Source: an uncultured Candidatus Melainabacteria bacterium (GTDB lineage Bacteria > Cyanobacteriota > Vampirovibrionia > Gastranaerophilales > Gastranaerophilaceae). Taken from it: a stretch of DNA of 64,000 nt. Positions within the stretch are counted from its first letter, which is position 1; each line of letters begins with the position of its first letter. Both the position numbers and the translations under genes were made by a program. The DNA lies in NCBI GenBank assembly GCA_947525005.1, contig CANNUY010000005.1, forward strand, positions 1 through 64,000, in the 5' to 3' direction. The notes beneath the pieces are model-generated. The model was not told the DNA's origin, made no database searches, and worked only from the letters and a program-made list of their open reading frames with translations. Of this stretch, positions 35,453-44,229 are shown piece by piece.

Positions 35453-35770
35453 ACCGTCATGACGAGGAACGAAGTGACACGGCAATCCAAAAGTCAACGG
35501 TTTTGAATGTTCAGAGTGATGCTGAAACAAATTCCACTACTGTCCATGATAATTTTAATACGTCATTGCGAACGATTAAACAGTTTGCAAAGTAGTAAGT
35601 GCGGCAATCCATAAACCAATAGTTTTGTAAATTGTAGGTTGGGGTTTCTACCCCAACAAAATATATTCAGTGGGATTCTTCGGTCGTTGCACTCCTTCTG
35701 AATGACAGTTCGGAAAGTCATTCAGAGCGTACTGAAAATATTCTGTATCGCAAGCGTGGAATCTCTGTAA
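35453..35770. repeat. Cluster of intergenic repeats
   Basis: Three units carry the widespread intergenic pattern CGTCAT...CGGCAATCC: 35453-35490, 35561-35611, and an inverted CATTCAGAG/GGAATCTCT-type unit at 35667-35768. A hairpin GTTGGGGT/ACCCCAAC lies at 35638-35657. No coding frame is supported. Divergence between units suggests old insertions. Confidence 0.6.
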
Positions 35771-35777
35771 AAAAAGT

Positions 35778-36209
35778 CTATTGCTTTATATAAACATATT
35801 CCATAGCATTACCTGAGTTAAGCATATATTGATTTATATTTAATCTACCCAAATAAATTATACCGAGAGTTCTCCCGTAAGAATCTTTTCCTTGTCGAAG
35901 AAGATATAAATGTTTTTTATTATTAGTTTCAAAAAGCTTAACGAGTGCTTTTTTCTGTTGTACACCTTTTGCAGTTACTTCTTCAATAGACATTTTGTTC
36001 TTATATGCTTGAGTGTATGCTCTATGAATTTCTTTTGTTTCAAAACAATCAATTCCAATCAAACGAATATTTTCTTTTTGGTTGTTTTCATTAATAATTT
36101 CAATAGTGTCACCATCATAAATTCTTGATAACGTTACTTGAACACGTTCACTTGCAAATGCTAATAATCCTAAAAACATAATTACTAATGCCATAAAAAA
36201 ATTTTTCAT
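35778..36209 (-). CDS. Exported thermonuclease-like (SNase) protein
   Basis: 143 residues. Signal peptide (1-19) then an SNase-like barrel: VQVTLSRIYDGDTIEI, RLIGIDCFETKE (catalytic Arg and Glu region), SYGRTLGIIYLGRLNINQYMLNSG. Slightly short for the family. A secreted or periplasmic calcium-dependent nuclease is expected. Confidence 0.85.
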   Translation of the reverse strand: MKNFFMALVIMFLGLLAFASERVQVTLSRIYDGDTIEIINENNQKENIRLIGIDCFETKEIHRAYTQAYKNKMSIEEVTAKGVQQKKALVKLFETNNKKHLYLLRQGKDSYGRTLGIIYLGRLNINQYMLNSGNAMEYVYIKQ

Positions 36210-36275
36210 AATTTACTCCTATACTATTACACCTGTGTAATGATTTGATAAAAAAATATAGTTACTATTACATAT

Positions 36276-36533
36276 ATGAAACGATTAAAAAATGATGATA
36301 AAAATTTAAAAGCATTTGGTGAACATATAAGAAAACTTAGAATGCGCAAATCAAATTCATTAAATGAGATTGCATTTACAAGAGGTGGTGTTACATCTGC
36401 AACACTTAGCCGAATTGAAAACGGTCTTGTAGATTTTAAATTTTCAACATTATTGAAATTATCTCATACGTTAGACATCTCCATACAAGAACTTTTTAAA
36501 GATTTTGTATACAGTGATATTTCAGAAGATTAA
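36276..36533 (+). CDS. Small XRE-type DNA-binding protein
   Basis: 85 residues. GEHIRKLRMRKSNSLNEIAFTRGGVTSATLSRIENGLVDFKFSTLLKLSHTLDISIQEL is a complete Cro/C1 HTH. No ribosome site before the ATG, but the TACTAT-like -10 seven bases upstream hints at a leaderless start. Targets unknown. Confidence 0.75.
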   Translation: MKRLKNDDKNLKAFGEHIRKLRMRKSNSLNEIAFTRGGVTSATLSRIENGLVDFKFSTLLKLSHTLDISIQELFKDFVYSDISED

Positions 36534-36537
36534 TTTT

Positions 36538-36555
36538 AGGTTGCTATAGCAACCT
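36538..36555. other. Perfect 18-base palindrome
   Basis: AGGTTGCTATAGCAACCT reads the same on both strands. It sits between the two HTH genes, five bases after the first. It may be an operator for one of them or a short intergenic stem. Confidence 0.4.
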
Positions 36556-36588
36556 AGTTTAACTAACATTAGCATTAAAATTAGTTTT

Positions 36589-36867
36589 ATGCAAGAACAT
36601 ATAGCTAAATCTATGAATAAAGTAATTGTTGTTCTTTCAAAAATTATTGAAAAGCACAGAATTTCTACAGGGAAATCTATGTATAAAATTGCCGCTGAAA
36701 GTGGATTATCTAAGTCAACTTGGAGAGAGGCTGAACTTGCAGAATGTAGCAATATAACACTATCAACACTTATGCAAATTGCTGAGGGATTAGAAATCCC
36801 TCTTAATAAAATTATTGAAGAATTATATGAAGAATTAGGTGAAAATTTTACTTTAATAGATGAATAA
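36589..36867 (+). CDS. Small HTH protein
   Basis: 92 residues. SMYKIAAESGLSKSTWREAELAECSNITLSTLMQIAEGLEIPLNKIIEEL is an HTH of XRE type. No ribosome site; a TAAAAT hexamer lies seven bases before ATG. Its first 30 or so bases and upstream region are copied in degenerate form at 41283-41335. Confidence 0.65.
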   Translation: MQEHIAKSMNKVIVVLSKIIEKHRISTGKSMYKIAAESGLSKSTWREAELAECSNITLSTLMQIAEGLEIPLNKIIEELYEELGENFTLIDE

Positions 36868-36974
36868 CCTTTAATTTTAAATTTTAATTTGTACTTTTTT
36901 TAGGTATTCTATCTTCACTGAGTTTTAATCTTAACAAAATATATTCTGATAACCATTTCAGCAAATATTAAACC

Positions 36975-37466
36975 TTACCCACGGAATCCTTCATCGTCAA
37001 TTAGTTCATCGCCATTATATGCACTTACTGCTAGTTGGTCGCAGATTTCATTGAACTCATGCCCATTGTGTCCTTTTACCCATACAAATTCAATATTATG
37101 TGGCTTCATCAATTCTATAAGTCGTTTCCATAAGTCAACATTCTTTACAGGCTTATTAGATGAGTTTCTCCAGTTCTTTGCTTGCCAACCGTCAATCCAT
37201 TTTTTTGTTATGGCATCAAGCACATATTTGCTATCAGAGGTAAGTACAATGTTACAAGGTGATTTTAAAGCCTCAAGCGATACAATAACTCCTAACAACT
37301 CCATGCGATTATTTGTAGTGAGTTTATAACCCTGTGACAACTTTTTTATCACATATTCGCCATTCGATTTTTTATATCTTAAAACAGCTCCATAGCCACC
37401 TTTTCCTGGATTTCCACTACAAGCTCCGTCTGTATAAATTTCTACATTTGGTTTCACATCTGCCAT
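36975..37466 (-). CDS. rnhA: Ribonuclease HI
   Basis: 163 residues. Catalytic carboxylates are seen in YTDGACSGNPGKGGYG, NNRMELLGVI, TSDSKYV and the ICDQLA end, with the VKGHNGHEFNE loop. It removes RNA from RNA-DNA hybrids. Full-length, single domain. Confidence 0.95.
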   Translation of the reverse strand: MADVKPNVEIYTDGACSGNPGKGGYGAVLRYKKSNGEYVIKKLSQGYKLTTNNRMELLGVIVSLEALKSPCNIVLTSDSKYVLDAITKKWIDGWQAKNWRNSSNKPVKNVDLWKRLIELMKPHNIEFVWVKGHNGHEFNEICDQLAVSAYNGDELIDDEGFRG

Positions 37467-37579
37467 TACTTTATTTTAAAATAAACATATAGATTTGTGT
37501 AGATAAGTTTCTTTATATTTGAAAATTGGTTATATTTTTGGTAAAATTGGTTTGTAGATTTATGAGAGAGGAATTAATT

Positions 37580-38389
37580 ATGGAATTAATGAAGGGTAAA
37601 AAAGGTGTAATATTCGGTGTTTCTAATACTCACGGTATTGCATACGGTATAGCCAAACAATTACATGAAGCTGGTGCTGAAATCGCTTTTTCATACGCTG
37701 GTGAAGCTATGGAAAAAAGAGTTAGACCTATCGCTGAAAGTATGAACGCAAAAATTATTATGAGCTGTGACGTTACAAAAGAAGACGAAGTTAAAGCTGT
37801 ATTTGATGCTTGTGAAAAAGAATATGGTAAAATCGATTTCGTTGTACACGCAGTTGCTTTCGCTAAGAAAGAAGATTTAATGGGTAAATTCATCGATACA
37901 TCAATCGAAGGTTGGAACACTGCTTTAGGTGTTAGTGCTTATTCATTAGTAACTATCTGTAGAAACGCAAAACCTATTATGAACGAAGGTGGTTCTGTAT
38001 TAGCATTGACTTACTTGGGTTCTCAATACGTAGTTTCTAACTACAATGTAATGGGTGTTGCAAAGGCAGCTCTAGAATCATCAATGAGATATCTTGCTAT
38101 GGATATGGGTGAAAATGGTGTTAGAGTTAACTGCTTGTCATCAGGTGCTGTTAAAACATTAGCTGCTATGGGTATCAGTGGATTCCCTAGAATGTTGAAG
38201 GCTGCTGTTGTTAAAGCTCCTCTAAAAAGAAATGTTACTTTGGAAGATGTTGGTAGAGCTGGACTTTATCTTGCTTCAGACCTATCTAGTGGTACTACTG
38301 GTCAAGTTCTTTACTGTGACTGTGGTTGTCACTGTGTTTATGGTTCTTCTGAAGAAATGGAAATCATTTCAAGTAACGTTAATATCTAG
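37580..38389 (+). CDS. fabI: Enoyl-[acyl-carrier-protein] reductase (FabI)
   Basis: 269 residues, atypical SDR. GKKGVIFGVSNTHGIAYGIA is the nucleotide site, followed by FSYAGEAMEKRVRPIAE, and the Tyr-x6-Lys active site in YNVMGVAKAALE. It catalyses the last reduction of fatty-acid elongation. Start at 37580 is preceded by GAGAGGA; the upstream ATG at 37526 lies in the promoter region. Confidence 0.93.
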   Translation: MELMKGKKGVIFGVSNTHGIAYGIAKQLHEAGAEIAFSYAGEAMEKRVRPIAESMNAKIIMSCDVTKEDEVKAVFDACEKEYGKIDFVVHAVAFAKKEDLMGKFIDTSIEGWNTALGVSAYSLVTICRNAKPIMNEGGSVLALTYLGSQYVVSNYNVMGVAKAALESSMRYLAMDMGENGVRVNCLSSGAVKTLAAMGISGFPRMLKAAVVKAPLKRNVTLEDVGRAGLYLASDLSSGTTGQVLYCDCGCHCVYGSSEEMEIISSNVNI

Positions 38390-38414
38390 TTTGAATGATT
38401 TTAAGAACATAATT

Positions 38415-38443
38415 AAAAGCCACTCATTATTGAGTGGCTTTTT
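38415..38443 (+). terminator. Terminator of fabI
   Basis: Twelve-base stem AAAAGCCACTCA/TGAGTGGCTTTT with loop TTAT, then T-run. Confidence 0.85.
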
Positions 38444-38480
38444 AAATATTTTGAAATCTTCTTATATAACTAAGTAATAA

Positions 38481-39458
38481 TTATTTTTGTTTAACAATAT
38501 TCAATGCTTCTTCGTAACTGTCAACCAAAATTATATTTTCGTTTATTTTGTCTTTTGTAATATCAAGTACCGTTTTATTTTCCCCGATTGCATAAACTGG
38601 TATGTTTCGTTTTAAACATTCAAATACAGGTATTGAACCTAGTGAGTTTGCAGGCATGATTAAGAATTTTAAATCATTCACTGAATAACCATTTTGGTTA
38701 AAATTAAGTAATGGCGCTTGTGATAAACCTAACAAAATACATGGTAAGTAAGTTGGAGTTATGTATTCTGCTGAACATCTAGAATCAACAATTTCTTGAG
38801 ATATAGTAATATCATCAAATGCAGGAGAATGAGCACAAGGCACTTTTAAGGTTTTTGATATATGGTGTGAAATAATAGCTTCAACACCACCTACAGGGTC
38901 AACTCCAACCCCGTTTGAATAATCATCAAAATCATCGTCCTCAAACCTACACACTATTGCAAGTACTTCTGCGCCTTGTTCTAAGAGTCTTTTCCCTGAC
39001 TCTACAATGGTTTGAATATTGTTCACAGAACCTGTTGAAATTCCTGATTTATCGACTGCAAATTCTACCCCAACGTATTCTTTTGTGATGTCATATCCAA
39101 TAATATTGCAACCATAGATTGTTTTCACAGCATTCATGGTGTTTATATGAACATTTATAATCCCTTGAGGAATTGATTTATCAATAATTACACCAATTTT
39201 GTTCTTTTTTGTTGTTGGATTTAGGTTAAGACGACCTTTACAGAATTCATCGATTGAATATCCCTCAACATAAAGCATGTTGTCAGTTATTCCAGAAAAG
39301 CAACCTGCATTAACGACATTAGGGTTTACTATAAGTTGAAAATCTTTTGCGAATTCTCGTGCCCAAAAACTTGCATCACCAGCAAATCCTCCGATTGATG
39401 CACCTATTCCTGTTGGTACTATAAAAGCTCCTAAATCCATAAACCTATGATAAAACAT
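38481..39458 (-). CDS. DUF3326-family protein
   Basis: 325 residues. The sequence runs FIVPTGIGASIGGFAGDASFWAREFA, VNPNVVNAGCFSGIT and GVGVDPVGGVEAIISHHISKTLKVPCAHSPAF, which I recognise as the cyanobacterial DUF3326 family. No biochemical role is known to me. Start may instead be the ATG seven codons in (MDLGAF). Monocistronic, convergent to fabI. Confidence 0.7.
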   Translation of the reverse strand: MFYHRFMDLGAFIVPTGIGASIGGFAGDASFWAREFAKDFQLIVNPNVVNAGCFSGITDNMLYVEGYSIDEFCKGRLNLNPTTKKNKIGVIIDKSIPQGIINVHINTMNAVKTIYGCNIIGYDITKEYVGVEFAVDKSGISTGSVNNIQTIVESGKRLLEQGAEVLAIVCRFEDDDFDDYSNGVGVDPVGGVEAIISHHISKTLKVPCAHSPAFDDITISQEIVDSRCSAEYITPTYLPCILLGLSQAPLLNFNQNGYSVNDLKFLIMPANSLGSIPVFECLKRNIPVYAIGENKTVLDITKDKINENIILVDSYEEALNIVKQK

Positions 39459-39493
39459 TTGTAAAAAAATGTAAACAAAAATCTTTTAAAATC

Positions 39494-39521
39494 TAAAGAA
39501 AATGTGTAAAAATACCGTAGA
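39494..39521 (+). promoter_or_regulatory. Weak sigma-28-like promoter
   Basis: TAAA at 39494-39497, 16 bases, then ACCGTAGAT. Resembles the promoters at 7806 and 19933 but with a disrupted -10. Confidence 0.35.
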
Positions 39522-39554
39522 TATAGAAGTACGTACATAAATTAGGAATTCATC

Positions 39555-41276
39555 GTGGGATTAGCATCATCACAAGCAAGATTATTATCATTGACATCTC
39601 GCCAACATACAATAGAGGCGAATGCTCAACGCTTGATGAGTGAAAAAATGAGGTTGAGTAACAGTTCTGATGCTGTTTATCAAAAATATATGAATGCGTT
39701 AGATGAAACGGCATTGAAAACCCGTCAAACAAATGATGTGGGTGAAACTTCTTGGATAGATGGTAGTATTAACAATCTTATGAGATATAATGCATCTGAT
39801 GACACGTCTGGTACTGTTTTTTATGTACAAGATATAGATTCTGGCAAGTTGTATGTACCAAAAGAGGTGTTTGATAATTATAACAATTTGACTGCAGCGA
39901 CTGTTCCAACTGGTTATGATTATACTGATGCAATGAAGTTTGCAACTTTGTTTGGAATAGAGTACAACAGAGTAGATAATAATGCTGATGTATTGAGAAA
40001 TTATCAGGAAGCGATTAATAATGGTTGGGACAATGCACTAACAGATGAACAGTATAATAAGTATACAGTAGAGGCAAACAAAGATAAAGATGTTCAAACT
40101 GTTGCACAGACATTAAGAGGTATGTTGCCAGCAGGGTTGACTACAGTTACTTCTAAAGAAGGTGATACAACAAAGACAAGCAAAATTTATAAGTTGGGTA
40201 CCACAAAAAAGGCTATTGCACAAAACTATGAAGCGTATGTAATGCAAATTTTAGGTTCACCAAGTCAAACAGCAGCTTATCAAGCAAAAGACTTGGCATT
40301 ATTACAAGAATCATTGAATTTGATGAAAACAATTTCAGCTAATGCTGAAGAAGATAAGGTATATCAAGATGGGGTTGAAGCTCCAGCTGCTGGTGGCTCA
40401 ACAACGACGACAAATGTTACTGCGACAAAAACATATACGACAAAAGAAATTAAGGCAAATAATGGTACATTAGATTATGTTTCTGCAAAAGACGGTTCTT
40501 CTGATTTTGACGGTGACACTAAATTTGAAATTATGTTGAACGGTGGTACTATTACTTGGTCAGCCACTTATGATGTTGAGTATTCAAATAAATGGGCACA
40601 AAGGTTGTATGGTCAAAAAGATGTAGAAACAAGTAAAACAACAAATGTTTACGATACCAATACTACAAATGTTTTGGCGCAATATGGTGCAACTACAATG
40701 GGTCAAGCATTAACATCATTGTTTGATAAAATGTCTGCATCAACACATTATTCGGCTGGTATACTTCAAAATATGGGTAAAACTGAAGATGATGTTGTAA
40801 AATACAGAAAATTCAAAGAAGCTGAAACAGAATTTTCTATGTATTCGCCTGATTATGAATATATTCCATCAGATAAAGTTAAGTCAGCATATTATGAAGG
40901 TATTTACAATGCAATAACTTCAGCTGGTGGCTGTGAACAGGTTAATGACGATACTGCAAAAAATGCATCTTGGGTACAAAACATGATTAAGAACGCTAAG
41001 GTGATTCTTACGACTTGGGATAGTAGTGAAAATATGTTATCAAGAACTTCTGCGGCTTTGAATGTAGATGTTAAAGAAATATCAGATACTCCTAAAGTAC
41101 AACAAGCAGAACAGGATTATGAAGCTGAAACAGAATTGATTAATGCAAAAGATACAAAGATTGATAACATATTGAATAAGTTAGAAACTGAACGCTCATC
41201 TATTACAACAGAAATAGAAGGTATTCAGAAGGTAATGGACGACAACGTGACAACAGTTTTCAAGTTGTTTAGTTAG
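39555..41276 (+). CDS. Flagellar hook-associated-like protein
   Basis: 573 residues, starting at GTG with AGGAATT upstream. The first 60 residues (GLASSQARLLSLTSRQHTIEANAQRLMSEKMRL) look like the D0/D1 helix of hook-associated or flagellin-like proteins; the end (VQQAEQDYEAETELINAKDTKIDNILNKLETERSSITTEIEG) is a matching coiled coil. The variable centre is Thr/Asn/Gly-rich. No Sec signal. Likely a type III-exported axial protein; exact FlgK/FlgL identity unclear. Confidence 0.6.
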   Translation: MGLASSQARLLSLTSRQHTIEANAQRLMSEKMRLSNSSDAVYQKYMNALDETALKTRQTNDVGETSWIDGSINNLMRYNASDDTSGTVFYVQDIDSGKLYVPKEVFDNYNNLTAATVPTGYDYTDAMKFATLFGIEYNRVDNNADVLRNYQEAINNGWDNALTDEQYNKYTVEANKDKDVQTVAQTLRGMLPAGLTTVTSKEGDTTKTSKIYKLGTTKKAIAQNYEAYVMQILGSPSQTAAYQAKDLALLQESLNLMKTISANAEEDKVYQDGVEAPAAGGSTTTTNVTATKTYTTKEIKANNGTLDYVSAKDGSSDFDGDTKFEIMLNGGTITWSATYDVEYSNKWAQRLYGQKDVETSKTTNVYDTNTTNVLAQYGATTMGQALTSLFDKMSASTHYSAGILQNMGKTEDDVVKYRKFKEAETEFSMYSPDYEYIPSDKVKSAYYEGIYNAITSAGGCEQVNDDTAKNASWVQNMIKNAKVILTTWDSSENMLSRTSAALNVDVKEISDTPKVQQAEQDYEAETELINAKDTKIDNILNKLETERSSITTEIEGIQKVMDDNVTTVFKLFS

Positions 41277-41282
41277 GACTTT

Positions 41283-41335
41283 CTAGCATTAAGATTAGTT
41301 TTATTTTATGCAAGAATATATAGCTAAATCTGATT
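41283..41335 (+). pseudogene. Degenerate copy of the 5' end of the HTH gene at 36589
   Basis: It carries the same upstream stretch (TAGCATTAA-ATTAGTTTT) and first codons MQEYIAKS, then a stop. A four-base ATTT insertion separates the two parts. About 50 bases match, so it is a duplicated fragment, not a gene. Confidence 0.6.
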
Positions 41336-41377
41336 GATATTTTTAAAGACATGGTCATTAAGAACTTAATCGATTTT

Positions 41378-41692
41378 CTAATTATTTTGGCTATTTTCTT
41401 GTCTTCTTAAAAATTCACAATCAGCTTCTAATCTTTTATCTTCCATTTTATCAATAAGTTCTTCAATATTATTCAGTTGTTTTAGTTCAAACCCAACCTC
41501 AGCTAACAAAACACAGTCATTACACAATCTATAATGACCATATTGAATAGATCCAGCTAAGCAAGCATCTTGTCCACAAGCATCACATTGAAAATACTCG
41601 TTTTCACTATCAGGGTTATCGTTTATGTCGTCAATCTTCATCTGAGCAACGACTTTTTGCATTTCTTCTACAACTTCTTCTCTTGATTTCAT
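41378..41692 (-). CDS. Small zinc-ribbon protein
   Basis: 104 residues. FQCDACGQDACLAG followed by YRLCNDCVLL gives two Cys pairs that should bind zinc. Flanking helices are acidic. Starts two bases after pdxJ stops, so it belongs to the murT-pdxJ transcript. Family not recognised. Confidence 0.65.
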   Translation of the reverse strand: MKSREEVVEEMQKVVAQMKIDDINDNPDSENEYFQCDACGQDACLAGSIQYGHYRLCNDCVLLAEVGFELKQLNNIEELIDKMEDKRLEADCEFLRRQENSQNN

Positions 41693-41694
41693 AA

Positions 41695-42405
41695 TTATTT
41701 TATCAAACCTTTCATTTCTTTAACTGCTTGTGGTAAACCTACGTACAAAGCTCTAGCTATAATACTATGACCTATATTCAATTCATACAACCCATCAATT
41801 TCGTGCATTCTATGAACATTTTCATAGTTTAAACCATGACCTGCATTTACTTTTAACCCTAAAGAATGAGCTAATTCTGTAGCATTCTTTAAATCTTTAA
41901 AAGTTTTTTCTTCTTTATCTGTACCAAAAGAATTTGAGTATTGACCTGTGTGGAGTTCAATAAATTGTGCACCTGTTTCATAAGCTGCTCTAACTTGGTT
42001 TTCGTAAGGGTCAATAAATAAACTTACTTCAATTCCAGCTTCAACTAAAGGTTTTACAAAAGCCTTGCCTCTTTCAAGCTGACCGTAAATATCTAAACCA
42101 CCTTCGGTAGTCAATTCTTGTCTTTTTTCGGGTACAATGCAAACAGCATCAGGTTTAATCTTCAAAGCAATTTCTTTCATTTCATCAGTCATAGCCATTT
42201 CAAGATTTAATTTTGTTTTTAATTCTTCACGAATAAGTTTGACATCTTCATCTTTAATATGTCGTCTATCTTCTCTCAAGTGTGTTGTAATTGAGTCACC
42301 ACCGTTTGCAATACACAATTTTGCACACTCTAAAACATTTGGTTCAACTCCACCTCTAGCATTTCTTAAAGTTGCTACGTGATCTATATTTACACCTAAT
42401 AACAT
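41695..42405 (-). CDS. pdxJ: Pyridoxine 5'-phosphate synthase
   Basis: 236 residues. LGVNIDHVATLRNARGG opens the TIM barrel; THLREDRRHIKDEDV, CIVPEKRQELTTEGGLD and NAGHGLNYENV are the conserved blocks, with the final IGHSIIARA phosphate site. It condenses deoxyxylulose-phosphate and amino-acetone-phosphate in vitamin B6 synthesis. Confidence 0.97.
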   Translation of the reverse strand: MLLGVNIDHVATLRNARGGVEPNVLECAKLCIANGGDSITTHLREDRRHIKDEDVKLIREELKTKLNLEMAMTDEMKEIALKIKPDAVCIVPEKRQELTTEGGLDIYGQLERGKAFVKPLVEAGIEVSLFIDPYENQVRAAYETGAQFIELHTGQYSNSFGTDKEEKTFKDLKNATELAHSLGLKVNAGHGLNYENVHRMHEIDGLYELNIGHSIIARALYVGLPQAVKEMKGLIK

Positions 42406-42421
42406 ATTTCAACCCTCTTAT

Positions 42422-43753
42422 CTATTTCTTAATTTTGTTTATTTCCAATAATGCAGTATATGTAGGAAGAATTGTTATATCTCCCTTAGCTTCTCTTGTT
42501 ATTGCAAGTATTGCTTGATTGATATTTGGAATAACCTTGACATTATCAATGCCTGCATATTTAAGTCTTACAGCCATATCATACGCTCTTGAGCCTGATG
42601 TTATAATTCGTTTGGTAGCACCTTGTAAAAGTTCAAAATCTGCATCCCATAGCCATGAAACATCTCGTCCATCAGCATAATTATCGTTTATTACAATCAA
42701 TATATCATTATCTGTATTAACTGTTTTTAAAACTTCACTTGCACCAGTCGGGTTCTTTATAAGCTGAATTACGGATTTGTGACCTTTTATCATCTTTATT
42801 TCACAACGTCCAAATACTGATTGATAAGTGTCTAATGAACCTTGTAAATCTTCATAACCTAATTCAAGAGCCATAACAACTGCCGCTAAGACGTTATAGG
42901 CATTATAAACACCTGTTAAATAAGTCTTTAATTCATATTCTTTGTTGTCGTGCAAAATCTTTATTATTGAATAATCGTTATAAATTTGAGCAGTTGCACT
43001 GTACTCACAAATAGGTCTTGTATAACCACAATCACAGTAATAATGACCTTGTTGAGCATAAAAACGCTTTTTATACTTCAAAACTTTGCCACATTTTGAA
43101 CAGTTGAAAAGTTCCATAGGTGCTTTAGATTCGATATCTTTTTCCATAAATTGAATGTCTTCAAACCCAAAGTATATAGGAGGTTCATCTCCTAGTGATT
43201 GAAAGTTAACAACAATAGGGTCATCAGCGTTCAAAATAAGTTTTATCTTAGGGTTTTTATCAATTGCTTCTTGTATCTTCTTTGCAGTAGTATTTAATTC
43301 ACCATATCTATCTAGTTGGTCACGGAACAAATTTGTAACAATAAGATAGTTTGTATCTAAATAATCGTATAATTTTGATAAATACGCTTCGTCAGATTCC
43401 AAAACCGTATAATCAAATCTTTTAAAAGGATAAATAGAAAGTGCCATAGTATTTGCAATACCTGTCAACATATTTGCACCTTTTTCGTTATGTATAACAC
43501 TATTGCCTTGTGTTTCAAGTATATGTGACAAAATACCTGCTGTAGTCGTTTTGCCGTTTGTTCCAGTAACAGCAATTTTTTCTTTCTTTATATACTTTGA
43601 AGTGTGTCTTAAAAAATCAGGATATAATTTAAGCATAACCATTCCAATAAAAGAAGTTCCAGAAGTTTGGTTTCTCATTGTGATAGCGAGTTTAATTAAT
43701 CTTGCGATTACTAATAAAAGATAAAATCTGATAAGTTTAATTAGAAATTTCAT
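42422..43753 (-). CDS. murT: Lipid II isoglutaminyl synthase subunit MurT
   Basis: 443 residues, Mur-ligase fold. VTGTNGKTTTAGILSHIL is the ATP P-loop; ESDEAYL and TNLFRDQLDRYGEL follow. A four-Cys zinc ribbon (CSKC...CDCG, about residues 218-243) and the C-terminal DUF1727 domain are diagnostic. With GatD it amidates the D-glutamate of lipid II. gatD, usually adjacent, is not found here; pdxJ follows by 16 bases. Confidence 0.93.
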   Translation of the reverse strand: MKFLIKLIRFYLLLVIARLIKLAITMRNQTSGTSFIGMVMLKLYPDFLRHTSKYIKKEKIAVTGTNGKTTTAGILSHILETQGNSVIHNEKGANMLTGIANTMALSIYPFKRFDYTVLESDEAYLSKLYDYLDTNYLIVTNLFRDQLDRYGELNTTAKKIQEAIDKNPKIKLILNADDPIVVNFQSLGDEPPIYFGFEDIQFMEKDIESKAPMELFNCSKCGKVLKYKKRFYAQQGHYYCDCGYTRPICEYSATAQIYNDYSIIKILHDNKEYELKTYLTGVYNAYNVLAAVVMALELGYEDLQGSLDTYQSVFGRCEIKMIKGHKSVIQLIKNPTGASEVLKTVNTDNDILIVINDNYADGRDVSWLWDADFELLQGATKRIITSGSRAYDMAVRLKYAGIDNVKVIPNINQAILAITREAKGDITILPTYTALLEINKIKK

Positions 43754-43807
43754 AAAAAAATAATACTCCCTATGTATTTTCTTATTTTCAAAAATGAAAT
43801 ATACTTA

Positions 43808-43813
43808 TATAAT
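43808..43813 (+). promoter_or_regulatory. -10 element of the DUF948/YtxH cluster
   Basis: TATAAT, about 24 bases before the preferred ATG at 43838. It falls inside the longer in-frame reading from 43772, which argues against that earlier start. Confidence 0.5.
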
Positions 43814-43837
43814 AGTACAAAAGAAGAAATAATAGAA

Positions 43838-44203
43838 ATGATTTTTTTTATTGCAACAATATTTATTGCCCAAGTAATTATCGTGTGGAATATAGTATTT
43901 TTTATTATATCGCTCGATAATAAGGTTATTGCTTTAAGTAATGAAGTAGAAAGCTATTCAGAAATCTTGCCAGAGATGGTTCAAACAATTAAAGAAATGA
44001 CTTCTGATATAAATACTCTGCTTCCTGATATATATAAAAGTTTTGTTAAAAAGAGAAATAAATTAGTTCTCAACAAATTAAAATCAATAATTGAAAGTTT
44101 AGCAGTTATTTTATTAAAACCTCAATATAGAAAAATAGTTGTAGGTCTAAAAATTGGTACAAAACTAACAAAAAAATTGATTAAACAAAAAAATATGTTA
44201 TAA
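43838..44203 (+). CDS. Small membrane protein, DUF948-like
   Basis: 121 residues: an N-terminal membrane segment (IFFIATIFIAQVIIVWNIVFFIISL), a helical stretch SEILPEMVQTIKEMTSDINTLLPDIY with DUF948-like spacing, and a basic end. AAAAGAAGAAA precedes the ATG. First of four small membrane-protein genes in a row; probably a cell-envelope stress or organisation role. Confidence 0.6.
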   Translation: MIFFIATIFIAQVIIVWNIVFFIISLDNKVIALSNEVESYSEILPEMVQTIKEMTSDINTLLPDIYKSFVKKRNKLVLNKLKSIIESLAVILLKPQYRKIVVGLKIGTKLTKKLIKQKNML

Positions 44204-44229
44204 TAAATCAAAAATAAAAGAGGTATTTT

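Noticed and set aside
35410..35595. 61-aa frame after serB
   Set aside because: It lies in the intergenic repeat cluster, has no ribosome site and reads repeat sequence.
37526..37579. 18-residue N-terminal extension of FabI
   Set aside because: Reading MVIFLVKLVCRF... lies in the promoter region and is not part of FabI; GAGAGGA supports 37580.
43772..43837. 22-residue extension of the small membrane protein
   Set aside because: It contains a TATAAT promoter element and lacks a ribosome site.
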